From the NCBI GenBank assembly GCA_030435675.1, contig CM059623.1, forward strand, positions 5,110,012-5,174,011: 64,000 nt of DNA, written 5' to 3'. Position 1 is the stretch's first letter. Each line of letters opens with the position of its first letter. Under the pieces are notes generated by a model that saw only the letters and a program-made list of their open reading frames with translations, did no database searches and was not told the DNA's origin. The translations under genes and the position numbers were made by a program. The DNA comes from Steinernema hermaphroditum (Eukaryota > Nematoda > Chromadorea > Rhabditida > Steinernematidae). Below are positions 51,164-62,226 of this stretch, piece by piece.

Positions 51164-51856
51164 ATGGACGCGAAGCTTCTGAGCGTGGCCGCGGAGTTCG
51201 GGCGCGAGATGATCGCTCACTGTAACGAGAGCGGAATCCCGGCGGCGGAGGTGCCTCCCGAGAGGAAGTGGAACCAGTTTTTCTTCACCAAAGAGACGGC
51301 GCGGCGCCTCGCGAGTGAGTCTCTGGGCCAGCTGCGGAAGGCAAGGAGATCGGGGAGCGTCGTCCGAGTGGCTTGTGTCGCCTGTCCTTCGGTGATGGAG
51401 GCGATCGTGACGGAGGAGGTAGGTAGGGACCGTTAGGAGGGGTAATGTACAGCGCACTTTCAGGAAGTGGAGAAGGGCGAGGTGGAGGCCGTCCTCTTTG
51501 ACATCGACGATCGCTTCGCCGAGCGTTTCCCCGGAAGGTTCGTCAAGATGGACCTGGAGGCGCCGGAGGCCCTTGACCAGCGCTTCCGAGAGCGTTTCGA
51601 CCTCGTGGTGGCCGCGACGCCCTACTTGACCCAGCAATGTCTCGGCCAGGTGGTCAAGGTGGTTACCTTCCTCCTCTACTGGTTCCCCGGCTTCGTCTTC
51701 CTCTGCACGACCATGCTTCTCAAGGGCGCCGTGGAGGAGTACCTGCCCAACTTCAGGAGCACCTCCTTCGATCCGAAGCACGCGAAGGGGGCGCCCGAGG
51801 AGTTTCTCGACTACAAGTGCTTCAGCACCTGCCGATCCGACACCTTCACTTCCTGA
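51164..51856 (+). CDS. Diverged EEF1AKMT1 (N6AMT2) paralogue with altered catalytic motif
   Basis: Two exons (51164-51418, 51464-51856) give 215 residues, the usual length for the family. It aligns with the minus-strand copy at 60508-61128, with the first intron at the same codon (after residue 85): KWNQFFFTKETARRLASES, VACVACPSVMEAIV, VLFDIDDRF, then FDLVVA. The substrate-site motif at residues 136-139 is ATPY, where the other copy and the human enzyme have DPPF/DPPY. The CTGAIMEE segment is also changed (CTTMLLKGAVEE). It may have lost methyltransferase activity or changed function. It lacks the later introns of the other copy. The frame is intact, so it is probably expressed. Confidence 0.85.
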
Positions 51857-52939
51857 CCTCTGCAGGCATCCTTAACCTTAGCTATCGATATGAAAGAATT
51901 GTGTGACCAACGATAAACTTTGTGTCATGGGGACGCCTCAACACGGCTGGCGCCCTTGTACCAGTGGCGACTCTCCCCGAGGCGGCAAAACGGGAGTGGC
52001 TTTAAGAGACTAAACACATCCACTGCTCTTTATTTGTGAAAACCAACCGTATCGTACCAGAGAGTTGCCTTCCCCAGCAGAAGATAAAGGTCTCCTCCGT
52101 GGACGCCCCTTGGCGACCCTCTGAAGCGTGACTCACCGTCGGAAAAAGCGCGTTGGCGGCACAAAGGGGCTTTCTTCCTTCCGCATTAGTCACCTTTTCA
52201 GAGAACGGAATTCCTCGCATTTCTGTTGGCAAAGAAGTGACTGATAGCCACGTTTACCACAGTGAGACGTCTCTTGGACTCATCCGTGCTGGATGCATAC
52301 AGTACCCTTACAGCTCCCAGCACAAAACGTTTTCATTAAAGCAGGGAAATGTTCCATCGGAATAATCACATTCTCTCAGACACTCCCCCTTCCGTAGACG
52401 TCTATTTCGTCACCCATTTCCATTTCCCGTCTCGCATGGATCGGTTCACCTCCCCAGCAGTCAAACAAACCCATCTGTCACCGTAGTCCCTCCCCCGGAA
52501 ATCGAGGAATCGAATTCGCCTCTCCGTACAGTCGCCGTTCTGCATGAGTCACCCGAGGTCTTAGGCCTGTCCAGGAGGCCCGAGCCTGCAGCTTGTTTAC
52601 TTCTGCAGTCGTGAGTGACCACCGGTGGAGTCGGCTCCTTGGCGCCTCTGTTTGCCTTCGAGTCGTCTCGATTAGCGACTGTTTGTGTTGCTTGGGGGCG
52701 GCCCCTCGCGCAGAACGTCGTTCCCCGCGATTCCAAATCGATCGTATAGTCGGCGCGGCTGTCGCGAGCGCACGCTTATCGCGGCCTTATCACGCATCGT
52801 GTAAGCTCTCTCCCTCTTTCAGTTCGACTCAAGACACCGCGAAGTGATCGGAGAGAGCGATGCGCCACCGCTTCTGTGTCCCTCTGCTCAATAACGGCTA
52901 GAAGACTCCTCTAGGCTAAGCAGCTTCCCAGCGGCAGCC
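51857..52939. other. Intergenic region with no gene recognised
   Basis: About 1.1 kb before the four-TM gene. Open frames are under 95 codons and lack domains. AGACGTCT palindromes lie near 52265 and 52396. Confidence 0.4.
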
Positions 52940-55804
52940 ATGCCGTGCAATCCCTGCGGATGCTGGCACCTCAAGGACGGTGCCATGTCCGTCGCCATCT
53001 GGTCCGCGGTGAGTTCGTTACCTTTGGGTTTACTGGGGTGGCCTGGGTCTTCGATAGAGTCCCTGGTAGTAGAACTAGGAAAAGCGAATATTTATGAGTG
53101 CAGTGAGCCTAGAGGAGATAGTATAAGTGCCCCCAAAAGAGTTCAGGAGAAACGAGGAGCTTCTCTCAATCGGAACGGTTAGGCTAGCACCGTCTGAAGT
53201 GTTTACTTCCTTCTTCTTGTTCCAAAGCTTCCAGAACTGGCTCCAAAACAAACATAACCACAATTCATCCATCGATTTTTACTATTTTAAACAAAACAGA
53301 ATCCCCATCTAAGTGTCCTTCTTTGACAGGTATACGGTATAGCGTCGATGGTTCTGTTCGGCTGGCAGATGAGCGTCCTGTCGAACTGTCGCCACGTGAC
53401 CATGGCGCAGTCGAACCTGCAGTGCGAGTACTGGTGCCCCTGCGTCGGAGCCTCCACCGCCCGGACCAGCGCTCTCGTCGAGGGTAACTCTTTGCCTTCT
53501 TGCAAATCCGGGGGAGCGTCTGCCAGCCGAACAGCCGTCGCGGAGGGACCCAGTAAGAAGAGGCTCTGCTTCAGATCTTCTGCTTCTTCCAATTCGGCGT
53601 CTTCGGCTGGCAGATGGCGGCGATCAAGTACGAGAAGGACCGCGCCGCCAACACGCTCCTCCCCGACTACAACACCTATGGGCGTTTCGAAGTGAATCAG
53701 TACTTCGAGAGCTACTTCCAGACGCCCCAAGAACGCTTCTACATCGGTGCGTCCCTGACTCACTGTTTGCGTTTTGAGTCCGCTGCGAAATCCGGACGCG
53801 CGCCTTTGTTTGCGTTTCGCCGCGAAAACAAACAGTCGTGTAAGGGCGCCATGTTGACAGCCTGTTAGGCATGCATGGCTATCTGGGTCGTGCGACCGGA
53901 GGGTGGAACTGGAATGTCCCATAAAGTTGCAAGAAAATTAGGGAGACCCCTCCTTCCGACAGTGAACATCGCACCCGATGGAAGAACTTCAAAAGGGCGC
54001 CAAATTTTTGAGAAAACCCCAAAATTTCTGACTTACCCCGAGCGCTCCCTCCCACTCACCGCCTAACCACCGTGTCCACCCGCGGTCCTCTCGGCGCGGC
54101 GCTCTCGGGTTACTCCCCAAACAAAGGACCCTCTGACCACACAAAGCGCCTTCGCATTCGAAATGCGGCTACCGTATCCCTTTAGGCCTGTTCGTGATCC
54201 AAGTCATCTGTCTCATCGTCTCCTTCTTCCTCCTCTTCGCTTCGCTCGCCCTCATTTGGGGAGTGCATACGGTAGGCGTCCCCTCAGGCCTGCGCTCAGC
54301 GCCCGCTTCAGAAGTCGCGGTTCCTTATATGGCCATGGTTTCCCTGCATGATCGCCTCGATCGTCATGTCCATGACCTACTGTATCATGTGGTGGACGGG
54401 CGACGTCCGCGACTACTGGCTCGTCCTCACCATCCTCGAGACCATCGGCGCATTCATAAACGTGGGTTTCTTCGTGTCGGGACCCGTCGCACCCTGATTT
54501 TGCAGATCTACTGCTTCGTGGTGATTCTGATGTACTATCGGTACATGAACGAGCAGATCGAGTACTTCCGGAAGCAGCTCTATCCCCCCAGGGACGAGGG
54601 ACACTTCTTCGATTCCTCGAAGGACACCAGCGGCTTCCAGGGAGGACCTCCGGACGGTAAGCCCGCACACATCGCTGCGGGACCCCAACCCATTTCAGTG
54701 TGGAACTACTCCCCGGAGCACCGTTTCGCGCCCCACTACGACGACTATTGCCGTTTCCCCACCTATCCACAGGAGCCGCCACCGGCGAAGACGCCGCTGC
54801 CTATCGTACCCCATGGAGGTGAGGATGACTGGATCACGCACTGGGTCAAAGACTCCCAACGCATCGGTCAGTGTCCCTTCTTCCCGCCTGCCATCGTGAT
54901 CTGTCCCTGTTTAACTCTTTCACCTTCACTCAACCCCCAGGGTTACGGTACCCCAGCACTACAGTATTCTCTTCCAGGTCTCGTCGAGACGAACAGTGAA
55001 CCGATCTCTCCAACGCGAATGGAGGCGCCCGAGCTCATCCACGCGCGCTCCGTCCCCTCGATGTATCCCGAGGAAAGTCATGACCGATTCTGTAGACACC
55101 ATCACAGGTACGGTAGGGGGTAGGTCAGGGAAGGAGACGCATTGCAAAGGAAACTGTCTAGACACTTCCGTTCTCTAGACAGATCTCCTAGACTCTCCAC
55201 TCTCATCGAGGCGTCTAGACACTCCATTTGCAGATCGGGCTCCAGACGAAGCGGTCGTCGCCGCTCTCGATCCCGGCACCGTTCCTCCTCGCGGCACTGC
55301 CACGAGTCACGGGACTTCTCGGCGTCGTCGATCTCCTCCGACTACTCGGACTCCACACGACGTTCTCGGCGCCACAAACACCGTTCGCGGGAACGCGACC
55401 GCTACTCGGAGATCTCGGGCACCGAAGCCAGCGAGGCGACCACTGAGCGCTCCCGGCGACATCGGAAGCACCGTCACCGGCATCGTGGCAAGAAGAAGGG
55501 TCCCCGCCAGGTGAAGAGTCGTTCCGGACGGGACCGGACGCTCGACTCGACGACGGAGGGTTTCGAAGCCCAGCAGGGGCAGGGCCTCTCTTTCCCGCAG
55601 AACATCATCATTCCGCCCTCCGGGGGAATCATGGGTCCCGACGGGAAACTGCAGCCCCAAACCTTCGGTATCAACCAGAAAATCACCATCTCCTACGACG
55701 ACGAGCAGCCTCCGCCACTGCCTCCGAGGATAGGGCGCCCCACCGATACCTCAACACTCCAACGGCTTCCCCAACACCCTCTCTCCATCACGTCCAACGT
55801 GTAG
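52940..55804 (+). CDS. Four-transmembrane protein with Arg/Ser-rich tail and two interchangeable second exons
   Basis: Exons 52940-53008, then either 53330-53483 (2a) or 53575-53746 (2b), then 54186-54271, 54312-54461, 54506-54656, 54699-54866, 54978-55107, 55234-55804. With 2b the protein is 498 aa; with 2a it is 492. It starts MPCNPCGCWHLKDGAMSVAI. Helices: TM1 across exon 1/2 (IFCFFQFGVFGWQM in 2b), TM2 LFVIQVICLIVSFFLLF, TM3 FPCMIASIVMSMTYCIMWW, TM4 LVLTILETIGAFINIYCFVV. The cytoplasmic tail is basic and Ser/Arg-rich (SRHRSSSRH, RHRKHRHRHRGKKKG) with a proline run PPPLPPR, a possible SH3 ligand. I recognise the overall nematode/arthropod tetraspan form, distantly like septate-junction tetraspans, but assign no function. 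AATAAA lies at 55849-55854. Confidence 0.85.
53330..53483 (+). other. Alternative exon 2a of the four-TM gene
   Basis: Acceptor CTTTGACAG, donor GTAACT. It encodes VYGIASMVLFGWQMSVLSNC and a cysteine-bearing loop. It enters in phase 0 and leaves in phase 1, exactly like exon 2b, and shares FGWQM with it. Including both exons would break the frame. Confidence 0.7.
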
Positions 55805-56148
55805 CGGGCCTAAAGATGTACAAAGCACAGATGTTGTAAATTCGGAGAAATAAACTATGACCTACGCACGAAGCGGTGTCGTTTATCCCTATCTCGTACA
55901 TCTCACAGATTACCCAAATTACACAAAAAGATCAAATACAGATTAGAGCGGATGAGATACATACAGATAAAAATCTTAAGGACAACTAAGAGGTCAGATG
56001 GATGCCATCCAACTAACTGGCCATATATACATATGTGGGATAAAAATACCAACTACTGAGAGGTTAAAGTGGGACATAAATTATGTAGACGATCTGAAGA
56101 ATAGATCGGGTTCCGTTCGCTCCTCGCCTATGGAGAGAATCAACCTGT

Positions 56149-59100
56149 TTACGCGTTCACATTCAGATGCTCGATCTTCTCATCGACGGCCTTCAGTTCC
56201 TTCAGCAGGCACACTTGCTTCGTTTGTCGATCGAGCGACTGGATTCCTCGGCTCACAATGTTCAGTTCGACGTCGAGCTGCTGCTTCTCCGCCGCGGAGG
56301 CGATGCCTCTGTTCATGTGGACGTCCTGGATCCGCTCGCGCACGTCGACGATCCTATCCAGCGTGGAGGAGACGACGTTCTGGGGATCGCGAGGCGTCGG
56401 AGGCAGCGGGCGGATCACGGACGGGAGGCGGTCCGCCAAGTGGCCTGGATCTATGACTTCGGTCGATGGATGAACTGGAAACGTAGCTGGTAACTGCGAT
56501 TCATCATGTAACAAACTTACGAGCCTGTGAAAGCTGGATCATGGGAGTGGCCAACGGTTGGTCGATGATGCCCCGCACCTTCATCCGGGTGATGTCGGCC
56601 TGGACCGTCGCCGGAGGAGCAGTCACTCCACGGACAAACGTCGTTGGACACACAGTGCGGACGGTCGACTGTGTCAGAGTATTGGGTGCGTTGGTTACGG
56701 CTGCAGTCCTGAAATGAAGTTGTGAGAGCCTGAAAAAGAAGAGCATCTTACATGTCGAGTTGCTGGCCGGTGGAGGTTCTGAGGAAACTGTTGTAGCGCG
56801 CCGGAAGAGGAGGCAGCTCGAGCTTCTTGACCATGGCTCCGAACTGGCCTTCTTTCTCGTCGAAGAGAACGGCGTTTGCCACGGTGTACGATACGTGTCT
56901 GAAGGAGGTGAGATGTAGGAAGCGATTTATTAGCATCGACTCTACACAACCAACACCAGCTGATCACGAGGAGGCAGCGCAGGGTTTAGAGAATCGATGA
57001 CTACTTACTCCTTAGAATCGTCTTCGTCTGCGCCGTCATCGTATCCCAAAGCAGCGTCGATGTTCGACAGTCCCGTCTTGTGCAGCCGCCTAAAATCTCC
57101 GCGTTAGGCAAAGCCTAGGATAGGCTATCTTACGTGATGATCTCATCTCGACGGATCTGCAGCTGTTCACTCTCGCTCATCTCCCAGTGGCTTTTGTTAG
57201 AGGAGGAGTTCGAGTTCGACTGTGCTTCGCTGAGGCGCTCGATACAGTACGAAGCGGGCTGCGGCTGAGGCATGAGGGGATAACGGGGAAGAAACGGTCC
57301 CGGTGCTACAGGAATCGCGGCCGGTGGCGGAAAAGCTGGCGGACAGAAGGAGTCCTCGAAGTAGGTGACTCCATCGGAACCCTCGAAACGAAAGGGCAAG
57401 GAGCCGTTGGAGGGGTGCATGACACCCATCGTCGGCGGTCCCGCAGGAGCCGCACTGGGAGGCATAGCAATGAAGGCATTACTATTACTGAAAGCACGGA
57501 TCTTGGGAACCCAGAAGAAGGGAGAGTTTGGGTACCACTGTGGCATCCAGGCGGCCTGAGCACTTGGTGGATGTGGAGGTCCAGGGGCCATGACCGGAAC
57601 GACTGGCGCCGTAGGGACTTGGGTGGGGTTTTGGTGAGGAGGCGGAGTCCACATAGTGGCTACTGCGGGTCCAACGGGAGGACGTACCGTATGAGCGATC
57701 TTCAAATGCAAGCTATATATGTTACTGTTGTGATTTGATACCATGAAGTAAGGCGGAGCCTGTGGAGGCGGGTTGCTACCGTCGACACCAGCCTCTGGCA
57801 TGACGGGAACAGGTGCCGGAGGCATGACAGAAGCCTGCATCATCTCGGGAGCTCCCTGAGCACCTGGGATGAGCAGAGGCATCACGGGGACCACCGCCTG
57901 TGCAGGCTGAGGTTGGAGCTGCTGGGCAATCGGGGCTTGCTGCATCGGTTGTTTGTGGACCTGGCTGGAGTCGGGCTGCATCGGGTCAACTGAAACTGAA
58001 CGCATAAACGAGGGAAGTTGAGGGTCCCCACCTGGAGGTCTGTGATTGCTGCTCTGAGGAGTGTACGAAGATAGTGAAACTCCCAGAGGTGGACGTCCAG
58101 TATGCGTCACGAACTTAAAAGGAGGTGCTTCCATCCTGGCGACCTGCGCTTCGCTCTCCTTAGGCGCTGTAGGAGGCGTCCCTGCCGGCTCGGAAGGGAA
58201 ATTTCGCTGAGCAGGAGGTCCAGCTTGTGATTGAGTTTGTGACTGTGAAGGTCGCCTGCCAGAGTCCACGGGATGATTTTGTTGGCCGCGCAGCTCCAAG
58301 ACATCGTGAGCAAAGTTGCATCTGTCGCCACGAGGACACTGCATGCCTGACATGACAATTCTGAAAGGAACATTCTGTAAAAGGAAATTCCAACATCCAC
58401 GTACTTGCAAGCTTGCGTCTTGTACTTCTGAACACGGTTCGACGAGCCCTTTCCATGTTCGTCGCGTCGCCCGAAGGCGCTTCCGTTCTGTCGATCGGCG
58501 TTTCGCTTTCTAGTGAAGATGACATGGCGATCGATTAGGTCAGCCAGAGACGAGAAAGCATGTTCCAGTAGAGGCCACGATGGATCTGAAATGGATTTTT
58601 GAATCCAAGATGGGGAGAACGTAGATACCGTGGACGCTGCAGTCAAGAGCTTCCAGAGCTGCGAAGTTCTCGCGCATCCCGTGAAGAAAGCCTGCATCTG
58701 CGGGATGGTGGTCGACGATGTCATCGAGCTCTGTGAGGGGATAGGTGAAGGTATGCCCGTGGGCGGCGTGCTGCTTGTCGATGATCGACTGCATATGTGA
58801 ACGATGGTGCGCATCTCCGTAGAGCAGCGACGACCACTGGTCGGGAGAAATTCGAAGACCTGCTTCGGTAGCGATTTGGACGATCTGTGCATCGTGCTCC
58901 CGGCGAAGCGCCTCGAAGTTGCGAAACTCTTCCTTCAGCTCCATCAGCGACGATTCACCTTCACGCTTGAAAACGTTGAAACAGCTAGCACGATAAAGCA
59001 GCTGCACTACGTGGCCAACACAGGTCTTCGACACTTGCGGGTAATCTGCTTTGAGCATCTCGACGATGTAGAGGACAAGTGTTTTGCGCGCCAAGGTTTC

Positions 59101-59857
59101 CCCATTCGAAAGCGCCAAATGGATCAGCTTGAGCACGTCCTCTTGCATGGCTGAAACGTCACGACACACTATGCAGAATGATAGTGGAGGATCTACCTGG
59201 ACCCAGGAATTGACATCCTCTGGCTCGAACGGCCGACCACAACATGGTGCATGTGTGTGAAGAACTTTGGTATGACATGACGACTTCTGTGAAGATCCGA
59301 TCAGCGATCGAGCGGCACGACTTCAGCGAACGAACACGGCCTTCGCGTTCGATCAGCTGGAAACTGAGCAGAAAGACGAGTTTGCGCTGCACTGGTCGGC
59401 TCAGATGCTCGCTGTAGATGCTCCCACCGCGTTCCGAATCTGCACGGGAGAGGTATCCCGCGATTCGGCAGAGCAGCTTTTCCAGGGGAGCGATGTGCCC
59501 CGCCTCTCGCACGTTGGACGAATGGAGCAAGCTAATGCTCACATTCAGGATTCTGAGAAGTGCGACGTTCACGGGATAGCGGCTGACCGGCATCGATACG
59601 GCCGTCTAAAGCATCTACTGTAGAGGATCACTCAAATGTTGGCTAACCTCGTCGTACGGGCACATGGCCTTGTCGCTCTCGAGGCACGGCTTGCAGAGAG
59701 CATGTCCACATGAGAGATTGATCGGCAAATGACGTGCGGAGAACAGCTGAAACAGTGTCCCAGAGTGAGACACGTCCATGGAGGGTCAAAATACCTCAGA
59801 GCATACGGGACAGCAAAGAATCTCGGACCAGAGCATTCCCTGGCCCACGGGGGCCAT
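56149..59857 (-). CDS. rle-1: Roquin-type RING / CCCH RNA-binding E3 ligase
   Basis: Ten exons (59857-59795, 59746-59648, 59605-59197, 59150-58629, 58585-58405, 58360-57134, 57089-57009, 56898-56752, 56708-56521, 56474-56149) give 1080 residues. The RING is C16-x2-C19, C34-G-H36, C39-x2-C42, C49-x2-D52, with the roquin-type final Asp. The HEPN/ROQ region is strongly conserved ([60 protein letters not shown]). The CCCH finger is C424-x8-C433-x5-C439-x3-H443. A long Pro/Gln-rich region and a C-terminal coiled coil follow. Roquin binds stem-loops in 3' UTRs and recruits deadenylation; worm RLE-1 is a DAF-16 ubiquitin ligase. Two 42-bp tracts in exon 6 may be further in-frame introns. Confidence 0.94.
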
Positions 59858-60507
59858 TGTTCTGTAGAGGTTTGTGGTCCGCTTTTGCCGATATCTTCGA
59901 TTACCCGGCGCAAGCAAAACTAAAATTCATTTAACCCTTACTACCAGACTCTAGAACCCCAAAAGATATTGACAATGGTCAAAACCACAGTATCGAAAGG
60001 CCTCAAGTCCATCAACAGTTTATGAAATCAACAACAATAATAAGAAACATAACAAGAAATCATGAACTTCACTAAAGAGTAGACGTTTCGTAGTTGGCAA
60101 AGCAGGCGAAATCGTTGGCGAGGTTGTTGGCATGCTTTGGCTCGAACCTTGTCCTCGAAGCATTCAGCAGACGTTTCGCCTAAACAGGTTGAGATTGCTA
60201 TGAAACCAATGCAAGTGCAACAAAAAATAGAAACTTTAGAGAAGGCGAGGACCAATCAATCGCCACTCCAGTCGTGAAACGTTGCCAAGGCGCTTTGCGA
60301 CCGGTCTCAAAGTTTTGTGCTACACGAATGACCTCTGCTAGACGTTTACCATTCTTTTGGAAATGGAACCGTTTTTGATGGATATTTTGAGTACTGGCCG
60401 GTCGCAAAGTGAATCGTGTACGTCCAGCACTATTACAGATTCGACACTTCCCCCAATAATATATCTCAATTTCTTCAAAAATACACACAACAGCTCTAAC
60501 CACCTAC
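59858..60507 (-). other. Spacer holding a possible last exon of EEF1AKMT1
   Basis: The minus frame at about 60440-60198 reads RTRFTLRPASTQNIHQKRFHF, whose F-x-x-P and N-x4-F spacing resembles the C-terminal FVPRHTRNLANEF block of the human enzyme. A phase-compatible acceptor would be GGGGGAAG, which is weak, and the frame then runs on to a hydrophobic end, so this exon is unproven. The 59858-60197 part holds no gene signal. Confidence 0.3.
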
Positions 60508-61128
60508 CATCTCCTCCATAATAGCACCGGTGCAGACCAAAATCTTCGTTTTCTCCGATTTCGACAGAATCCTAATAGTTTGTGAGGTTTTCACGAGGCA
60601 TTCTAAAACCCAAAAAACTGGAATATATAACAACATGAAAAACTTTCTACCATCGGACAGAAAAGGGGGGTCAGCGATGATCAGATCGAAGTGCGCTCGG
60701 AACTTCTCCTCCACCGCGTGCGGATTGCGATAGTCATACCGGTGAAACAGGTCGGGATATTTGGCGCCGAATCGATCGTCGAACTCGAACAGAACTACCT
60801 TCACCTTGCTGTTCTGCACCGCCTACACTGAAAGAAGTGTGAATTGGACGATCTTCATTGTCGGGGGACTCACCTCCGCCTTCACAAGTTCGGCGATAAG
60901 CGTAGGACACGAGATGCAGGCCAACTGACCGCCTTCTTCACCTAGTGCCTCGACGCACTCCTTTGCCAGTCGAGCCGTCGTTTCTTCCGAATACCAAAAC
61001 TGGCTCAGCTGCCAATCTTCCGGCACCTTCTCGGGAACCTTCCCGGTCAAGAAGTCCTCCTGCTGCTTCCGGAACTCGTTCAGAATCGTGAGAGTGTCCG
61101 CTGGCAGCGTCGGAATGTCGTCATCCAT
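60508..61128 (-). CDS. EEF1AKMT1: EEF1A lysine methyltransferase 1 (EEF1AKMT1/N6AMT2), 3' end unresolved
   Basis: Three sure exons (61128-60874, 60822-60651, 60602-60508) encode 174 residues. Motifs: LSQFWYSEETTARLA, LACISCPTLI, VVLFEFDDRF, FDLIIADPPF (DPPF at 136-139, the methyltransferase substrate motif) and ILVCTGAIMEEM. The human enzyme trimethylates Lys79 of translation factor eEF1A. The final 40 or so residues are missing from this model; the donor after EEM suggests one more exon in 60198-60440. The first intron lies at the same codon as in the paralogue at 51164-51856. The gene sits between eL43 and roquin, all minus strand. Confidence 0.88.
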
Positions 61129-61474
61129 GATGGGCCCCTCTGAAAGGGAAGACAGTGAAGCACAGAAGTAGGAGATCCTGCGAGATTCGTTGAGTTCACA
61201 AGTTTCAGAGACCAACAACGGTCGCGCAAACAGAAAACAGATACGATCACGAGCGAATATTCAGGCACGTAGTGGCGGGAGTACTGGACAGACTAGCTTG
61301 GACAGAACCGAAAACTAAACAAGCTAGCGTGCAGATGAGTTGGCCATGAAGAAGCGCTAAGAAAAGGCAAGAGAGTTACGCCATCCCCCCCAGCCACACA
61401 AGTATACACCCAAACAACACAACCCGGACCAAGACCGAACAAGAAGTAACAACTCAAAGGTCAACAATTAACAT

Positions 61475-61480
61475 TTTATT
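61475..61480 (-). terminator. Poly(A) signal of eL43
   Basis: AATAAA on the minus strand, about 35 bases downstream of the eL43 stop codon. Confidence 0.7.
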
Positions 61481-61513
61481 GAAAACAATAACCAACAACG
61501 AGACTCCGCAGAA

Positions 61514-61950
61514 TTATTCCTTGAGTTCGCGCAGACGACGAATGGTGCTGCGGACGGTAGCGGCGGCAGTAGTGCTGTAAACGTAGGCTCCTCCAGCAAC
61601 GCACTTGTTGCATTTCGAGCATTTCCAGATTCCGACGCAGGTGCGCTTCATCGATTCCTGCAAAATTTCGATTTCAGCAAACGCACGCACCAGCGAAATT
61701 GAATACCTTTCCGCAGAAAACGCAGGTGTACTTCGAGTGCTGGGTCACTTCCATCTTCTTGACCATCTTTCTGAGGGAGGCGCCATATCGGGTGCCGTAC
61801 TTTCCAACGATGCCAACCTTCTTGGTGCGCTTGGCCTAAAACAACGGCATGAAACACTGAAAACGATAGATCGAGCTCCTGCAGGCTGCAGATACAAGCC
61901 GAGAAACATCTGCCAGCAGTAATCTAACGAGAAATCCAAAAACTTACCAT
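61514..61950 (-). CDS. rpl-43: Large ribosomal subunit protein eL43 (RPL37A)
   Basis: Three exons (61950-61948, 61835-61707, 61657-61514) give 91 residues. The first exon carries only the ATG, a common ribosomal protein gene layout. The sequence is [20 protein letters not shown] and then a C4 zinc ribbon: CVFCGK and later CSKCNKC. Length and motifs match eL43. It would be part of the cytosolic 60S subunit. It lies 276 bp downstream of the glycerate kinase gene and upstream of EEF1AKMT1, which modifies another part of the translation apparatus. Confidence 0.97.
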
Positions 61951-62198
61951 TTTCAACGAGGCGAGACAAAAGTCGATCGCGGAACGGAGAGAGATGGCGA
62001 AATTCGAGACATGCTGCCGATTTTGGGACTACCGTCTAATGCTGATCGTGCCGGGACTCAGACTCGCCTTGAACATTGGAAAGTCAGCGCAACGGTTCCG
62101 CTCTCAGGCGCCCGATTTCCATCGAAATTTTCCTCTTCTTCGTTTCTAGTTCTTCTTCGAAGTTGTGCGATATCTCATCGCGTGTGTATTTTCTGCCC

Positions 62199-62204
62199 TT
62201 TATT
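62199..62204 (-). terminator. Poly(A) signal of glycerate kinase
   Basis: AATAAA on the minus strand, about 23 bases after the stop codon. Confidence 0.65.
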
Positions 62205-62226
62205 CATCTCTGACCACAACTATATT

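Noticed and set aside
53330..53746. Reading exons 2a and 2b of the four-TM gene consecutively
   Set aside because: Exon 2a ends in phase 1 while exon 2b begins in phase 0, so joining them shifts the frame and destroys TM1.
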